DNA of 64,000 nt, from contig CAKNRQ010000002.1 in the NCBI GenBank assembly GCA_930990965.1, positions 1 through 64,000 on the forward strand, given 5' to 3'. The DNA comes from an uncultured Clostridia bacterium. GTDB lineage: Bacteria > Bacillota > Clostridia > Oscillospirales > Oscillospiraceae. Positions 60,361 to 64,000 of this stretch are shown in pieces. Position 1 is the stretch's first letter; every line of letters starts with the position of its first letter. The notes under the pieces are model-generated. The model searched no databases, had not been told where the DNA came from, and was given only the letters and a program-made list of their open reading frames with translations. The position numbers and the translations under genes are program-made.

Positions 60361-60876
60361 ATGGATTCAATGGTCACTCAGGATTTAGTAAGCGTAAAAT
60401 GCAAGCCAGGCACTCTGGACATCTTTGCGTATAAGATGTACCACAGCTTCTGGTGCACTGCCGGTATCGGACGGCTGATATTCAGCGCGCTCTTCCTGGC
60501 GATTGGCTTCGCCACTATAGGCGATATCGACTGGTATCTGACCGTGATTGTGCTCTTTATAGGTATGCTGAACGTGGTTGTGACGCCGCTGCTGTATCTC
60601 TATCAGGCGTCTAAGGCCGCCAACGCCAGTATCCCCATAACCTACACCTTCCGGAACGACGTAATAGTCGCAAACGACGGCAAAAACCGCGTCGAGCTGC
60701 CTTGGTCCGGCCTGCCTCTCGTAGTCTGGATGCGCAAAGAGATGTTTATTTACACCTCTGCCGTGGAGGCCCTGGTGCTCCCGCGCAGGCAGATGGATGG
60801 CAAGGATGCCGAGGTCCTGCACGCCATTGAAACCTCGTCAAACCCCAACCGTACAGTCAAGTGTAAGGTTCTATGA
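60361..60876 (+). CDS. YcxB-like two-helix membrane protein
   Basis: A 171-residue protein with two adjacent membrane helices (LIFSALFLAIGFATIG, WYLTVIVLFIGMLNVVVTPLL) and a C-terminal soluble part (YTFRNDVIVANDGKNRVELP, WMRKEMFIYTSAVEALVLPRRQM) that resembles the YcxB/PH-like family. Function unknown. It is the last gene of the TRAP operon, 45 bp behind dctM. Confidence 0.65.
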   Translation: MDSMVTQDLVSVKCKPGTLDIFAYKMYHSFWCTAGIGRLIFSALFLAIGFATIGDIDWYLTVIVLFIGMLNVVVTPLLYLYQASKAANASIPITYTFRNDVIVANDGKNRVELPWSGLPLVVWMRKEMFIYTSAVEALVLPRRQMDGKDAEVLHAIETSSNPNRTVKCKVL

Positions 60877-60880
60877 AACG

Positions 60881-60910
60881 AAAAAACGCCCCGGCAACGG
60901 GGCGTTTTTT
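60881..60910. terminator. bidirectional terminator
   Basis: Perfect 13-bp stem (AAAAAACGCCCCG / CGGGGCGTTTTTT, loop GCAA) between convergent genes, T6 on both strands. Confidence 0.92.
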
Positions 60911-60929
60911 GTAAACGCTGGGCAATAGC

Positions 60930-61655
60930 TCAATCGATATATCTTTCCCAGAAGTAGTAGTGATCCATTACGGCTTTTTCTATGCCGTTTCTGTCCCTCT
61001 CGGCAATTATGTTGTACAGCTGGCGGTGCAGCCGCACATAGGACTCTATCTGGCCGCTTTCAATGACCTTCCCTGTAGTTTTCTCACGGCTTGGCACGGT
61101 TATACGGTTGACAAAATCAGAGAGGGTCGTGAGCTGCGGATTGCCCGTCATGCGAATTATCTCGTTGTGGAAGTCGCAGTCTGCCTTGGTTATCTTTACC
61201 ACGTCCAGCTCACTGCTGTTCACCGTCTCTTCCAGGCGCGCTATAGCTTCCTGCAGCCTGTCCAGTTGCTTGTCGGTTATGGCTTTATTCATAATGACAT
61301 AAAGCGTGCCGATATCTATTGCGCGGCGCAGGTCAACGAAGTCTTCCCAGCTGTTGTTCTGCAGTATGATGCTGTACATGACCGGAGAGAGCATCTTGGG
61401 GTCATAGCTGTCACTGACAAAGGTACCCTCTGCCCTCTTTATATACACGACGCCGTAGGCTTCAAGCTGTTTGATGGCTTCGCGCACGGAATTTCGGCTC
61501 GCGCCGAGATTTTCGCGCAGCTCAGTCTCTGTCGGCAGTTTGCTGCCCGGGCGCAGGTTGCCCTTGATGAGCTGGTCAATTACCCAGTCCTTGACAGCGT
61601 CTACCACAGAGGTATTCTTTATCTGCGTGTATTCGAGCGAGTTGTTGTTGTCCAT
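60930..61655 (-). CDS. FadR-subfamily GntR regulator (module B)
   Basis: A 241-residue regulator. VKDWVIDQLIKGNLRPGSKL, PTETELRENLGASRNSVREA and GVVYIKRAEGTFV are the winged helix; the FCD domain carries the metal ligands (DCDFHNEIIRMTGN, RLHRQLYNII). The same type and length as the module A regulator, but clearly diverged. It is convergent with the TRAP operon and divergent from the transketolase operon; repeated CAGACAAAGTG sites in both promoters point to it as repressor of itself and the transketolase genes. Confidence 0.9.
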   Translation of the reverse strand: MDNNNSLEYTQIKNTSVVDAVKDWVIDQLIKGNLRPGSKLPTETELRENLGASRNSVREAIKQLEAYGVVYIKRAEGTFVSDSYDPKMLSPVMYSIILQNNSWEDFVDLRRAIDIGTLYVIMNKAITDKQLDRLQEAIARLEETVNSSELDVVKITKADCDFHNEIIRMTGNPQLTTLSDFVNRITVPSREKTTGKVIESGQIESYVRLHRQLYNIIAERDRNGIEKAVMDHYYFWERYID

Positions 61656-61712
61656 CTTTCAATTTCACCTACAATGTATTCAGCGCCAAAATAGCTCAGT
61701 ATATCTTTTTTA

Positions 61713-61742
61713 CACTTTGTCTGCCCGTTTGTCAATACATTC
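61713..61742 (-). promoter_or_regulatory. module B regulator promoter with operator in the spacer
   Basis: Minus strand TTGACA near 61735-61730, 17-bp spacer, TAAAAA. The spacer contains CAGACAAAGTG (61723-61713). The same 11-mer recurs at 61821-61831 on the plus strand. Confidence 0.6.
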
Positions 61743-61820
61743 TACGTCCTTCCTTAGCTCTATCGTCATTCTGCACAAATACGAGCCTGTACTATAGACA
61801 TGTATACAAAAATAATGGAA

Positions 61821-61864
61821 CAGACAAAGTGAGACTTTACAAAATGATGCAAGATTGATAAAAT
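61821..61864 (+). promoter_or_regulatory. transketolase operon promoter with operator
   Basis: CAGACAAAGTG (61821-61831) directly before TTTACA (61836-61841), 17-bp spacer, TAAAAT (61859-61864). A regulator bound there would touch the -35 box. Confidence 0.65.
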
Positions 61865-61906
61865 TCAAATATCCTACATAGGACATTTAAATGGAGGTGC
61901 ACTCAC

Positions 61907-62725
61907 ATGACTGTAGACGAACTCTCCCGCATAGCAAACCGCCTGCGTCTCGACGTCGTTGAGACGGTGCACGATGCCGGCGACGGACATCCCGGCCCGT
62001 GCATGTCGATGGCTGACATTCTCGCCACCCTTTACTTTGACGAAATGAAAATCGACCCCGCCAACCCCAACTGGCCTGAGCGCGACCGCTTTGTACTCTC
62101 CAAGGGCCACGCCTGCCCCATACTGTACGCCGCCCTGGCGCGCAAGGGCTACTTCCCGCTTGAGGAGCTCAAGGGCCTGCGTTCCCTCGGCAGCTTCCTG
62201 CAGGGCCACCCCGACATGAAGAAGACCCCCGGTATCGACACCACTTCCGGCTCCCTGGGCAACGGCGTCGCCATTGGCACCGGCATGGCTCTGGGCTGCA
62301 GGATGCAGGGCATTGACAACTACGTCTACGTCATCGTCGGCGACGGCGAAGAAGAGGAAGGCATCATCTGGGAGGCCGCCATGGCCGCCGCGAAGTTCAA
62401 CCTCGGCCGTCTGATAGTTTTCGCCGACCTGAACAACCACCAGTCCGGCGGCAGGGTCACAGAGCTGAGCAGCCTGTATCCCGTGCAGGACAAGTGGGAA
62501 GCTTTCCACTGGCATGTGCAGAGCATTGACGGCCACGACATAGCCGCCATAAAGAACGCGATTGCCGAGGCCAAGAAGGTCACCGACAAGCCGTCCCTGA
62601 TCGCCTGCAAGACCCTCAAGGGCAAGAACATCCCCTACATGGAGGACAACAACGCCTGGCACAAGAGGGTTCCCACTGATGAAGAAGTCGAGATAGCCCG
62701 CGAGGCTCTCAAGGACAAGATGTGA
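61907..62725 (+). CDS. transketolase, N-terminal subunit (module B)
   Basis: A 272-residue thiamine-diphosphate half. DAGDGHPGPCMSMADILATL, VLSKGHACPILYAALA, TTSGSLGNGVAIGTGMALG and GDGEEEEGIIWEAAMAAAKF ending DLNN are the cofactor motifs. Compared with module A it has Pro in place of Gly in HPGP and a HQSGG segment after the TPP motif, so the substrate pocket probably differs. Shine-Dalgarno TGGAGG; the stop overlaps the next gene by 4 bp. Confidence 0.9.
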   Translation: MTVDELSRIANRLRLDVVETVHDAGDGHPGPCMSMADILATLYFDEMKIDPANPNWPERDRFVLSKGHACPILYAALARKGYFPLEELKGLRSLGSFLQGHPDMKKTPGIDTTSGSLGNGVAIGTGMALGCRMQGIDNYVYVIVGDGEEEEGIIWEAAMAAAKFNLGRLIVFADLNNHQSGGRVTELSSLYPVQDKWEAFHWHVQSIDGHDIAAIKNAIAEAKKVTDKPSLIACKTLKGKNIPYMEDNNAWHKRVPTDEEVEIAREALKDKM

Positions 62726-63681
62726 GGAGGCGCAGCGAAATGACTACTAAGAGCACACGTGAAGCCGCGATGCAGGCCATTCAGGAGCTTGCCCGCCAGG
62801 ATGAGAAGATAGTTATAATCTCCCCCGACGCAGTTGCCGCCGCCAGGGCCACCAAGTTCCGCGAAGAGTTCCCCGACCGCGTCATCGAAGTCGGTATAGC
62901 CGAGCAGGACGCCGTCGATATAGCGGCCGGCCTCGCCACCACCGGTATGAAGCCCATCGTCGTCTCCTACGCCGGCTTCCTCACCATGAGGGCCTGCGAG
63001 ATGATCCGCACTTTCGTCGCCTACCCCGGCCTGAACGTCAAGCTGATCGGCCTCAACGGCGGTATGCTCGGCGGCGAGCGCGAGGGTGTCACCCACCAGT
63101 TCTACGAAGATGTCGGCATCATGCGCAGCATGCCCGGCGTGAAGATAATCTGCCCCGCCGACGCGCAGCAGGCTTATCTCGCCGCTAAGGCCATGATGGA
63201 AGTTGACGGTCCCGTCTACCTGCGTCTGGGCAGCGGCCGCGAGCCCGAAGTCTTCCCCGAAGGCACCCCCTTCGAGTTTGGCAAGATCCGTGAGGTCAAG
63301 AGCTATGGCAACGACGTGGCCATCTTCGCCACCGGCTTCATTATGAACCGCGCCATTGAGGCCCTTGAGCAGCTCCACAACGAAGGTGTGAACGGCGTTC
63401 TCGTGGACGTCTCCACCATCAAGCCCCTGGACAGCGCCGGTGTGGCCGACGTGCTGCGCCGCACCAACTGCGCCGTGGCCGTTGAGGACCACAACTTCTA
63501 CGGCGGCATGTCCAGCGCCATCTGCGAAGTTGCCTGCCACTTCCACCCCAGCAAGGTGCGCCGTCTCGGCCTGAGGGACGTCTATCCGCGCAGCGGCAAG
63601 GCCGCCGAACTGCTCGACGCCTACGGCCTGTCCGTCCAGGACATAGTTGACGCCGCCAAGGACGCCATGGTAAAGGAGTAA
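62722..63681 (+). CDS. transketolase, C-terminal subunit (module B)
   Basis: A 319-residue partner. The conserved Glu is in VGIAEQDAVDIAAGLATTGM; VSYAGFLTMRACEMIRTFVA and GGMLGGEREGVTHQFYEDVG follow. The loop GGERE replaces the GVTPAND segment of module A, again suggesting another substrate. Translationally coupled to the N-terminal subunit. Followed 7 bp later by an IlvD/Edd-type dehydratase, which would make a 2-keto acid from a sugar acid. Confidence 0.9.
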   Translation: MRRRSEMTTKSTREAAMQAIQELARQDEKIVIISPDAVAAARATKFREEFPDRVIEVGIAEQDAVDIAAGLATTGMKPIVVSYAGFLTMRACEMIRTFVAYPGLNVKLIGLNGGMLGGEREGVTHQFYEDVGIMRSMPGVKIICPADAQQAYLAAKAMMEVDGPVYLRLGSGREPEVFPEGTPFEFGKIREVKSYGNDVAIFATGFIMNRAIEALEQLHNEGVNGVLVDVSTIKPLDSAGVADVLRRTNCAVAVEDHNFYGGMSSAICEVACHFHPSKVRRLGLRDVYPRSGKAAELLDAYGLSVQDIVDAAKDAMVKE

Positions 63682-63688
63682 TAAGCAA

Positions 63689-64000
63689 ATGCTCAACAGC
63701 GAAAAGATATATTGCGGCGTAGAACACGCCGACGCCCGCAGCCTTCTGTACGCCACCGGCCACCTGCCTGAGAACATCGGCAGGAAGCCCCTCATCGGCG
63801 TTGTCAACACCTTCAACGAGATAGTCCCCGGTCACTTCCATCTGCGCGGCATCGCCGACGCGGCGAAGCAGGGCGTGCTGATGGCCGGCGGCGTCCCCGT
63901 CGAGTTCCCCGCCATCGCTATCTGCGACGGCATCACCATGGCCCACAAGGGCATGATGTACCCCCTGCCCAGCCGTGAGCTGATAGCCGACAGCATAGAG
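63689..64000 (+). CDS. IlvD/Edd-family dehydratase, N-terminus only
   Basis: The first 104 residues of an iron-sulfur dehydratase. RKPLIGVVNTFNEIVPGHFH and GGVPVEFPAIAICDGITMAH with the Cys of the cluster site (ICDGI), then YPLPSRELIADSIE, are the family start. The family covers dihydroxy-acid dehydratase (valine/isoleucine synthesis), phosphogluconate dehydratase and several pentonate dehydratases. The carbohydrate context, with transketolase genes in the same operon, favours a sugar-acid dehydratase here. The rest lies beyond the window. AAGGAG is 10 bases upstream. Confidence 0.88.
   Translation, partial: MLNSEKIYCGVEHADARSLLYATGHLPENIGRKPLIGVVNTFNEIVPGHFHLRGIADAAKQGVLMAGGVPVEFPAIAICDGITMAHKGMMYPLPSRELIADSIE

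Noticed and set aside
62635..63816. 393-codon open frame on the minus strand
   Set aside because: Antisense to the transketolase C-terminal gene and the dehydratase start; His/Val/Gly-rich shadow composition.

Overview
The window looks like the chromosome of an anaerobic gut Firmicute, most likely a Clostridia member of the Oscillospiraceae type. This is inferred from Gram-positive features (strong AAGGAGG-type Shine-Dalgarno sites, TTGACA-17-TATAAT promoters, a T-box riboswitch, SdpR/SdpI, IclR/FadR-type regulators) combined with strictly anaerobic enzymes (ferredoxin-dependent 2-oxoacid oxidoreductase, 4Fe-4S old-yellow-enzyme reductase, acyl-CoA dehydrogenase with its own Etf) and fairly high GC for the group. 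No rRNA, tRNA or CRISPR array was seen.

Layout. 1-4170: end of a probable mobile element (topoisomerase III cut by the window edge, a Phd/ParE-type toxin-antitoxin pair, a wrecked IS30 transposase, gene-poor sequence). 4186-7274: a secreted stalk-domain protein and a TetR-controlled membrane operon. 7472-14191: carbohydrate module A, a TRAP transporter with split transketolase, a Gfo/Idh/MocA dehydrogenase and a FadR-type regulator. 14404-18494: HAD phosphatase, a tyrosine phenol-lyase behind a tyrosine-specific T-box, and a family III CoA-transferase. 18561-29495: mostly housekeeping and stress genes (MATE, fructokinase, ABC-F, SdpR/SdpI, SPFH plus ribbon-helix-helix protein, Y-family polymerase, HAD, P-loop ATPase, XRE membrane regulator) with a hairpin-array repeat at 23846-24134. 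29506-36730: a visibly AT-richer island with a CoA-transferase, a DASS anion transporter, a four-subunit 2-oxoacid:ferredoxin oxidoreductase and a divergent IclR regulator. 36762-41912: a possible 20-residue peptide gene, an old-yellow-enzyme reductase, then rplU-rpmA-obg. 41919-47798: an acyl-CoA dehydrogenase/EtfBA/CoA-transferase operon opposite an AraC regulator. 47803-53953: ECF sigma/anti-sigma pair, VanZ-RDD protein, IclR, metallo-beta-lactamase-fold hydrolase and a permease. 54365-64000: carbohydrate module B, with racemase-like protein, GH127 glycosidase, second TRAP transporter, second FadR-type regulator, second split transketolase and the start of an IlvD/Edd dehydratase.

How the genes work together. 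Modules A and B share one plan: a TRAP carboxylate transporter, a two-gene transketolase, oxidoreductase or dehydratase steps, and a FadR-type switch whose candidate operators contain CAGACA/TGTCTG. Neither contains a visible sugar kinase. Together they suggest uptake of sugar acids or unusual sugars followed by two-carbon cleavage. The CoA-transferase, Etf and ferredoxin operons point to amino-acid or organic-acid fermentation through CoA thioesters. The most distinctive regulatory find is the UAC-specifier T-box in front of a lyase that carries the residues expected of tyrosine phenol-lyase.
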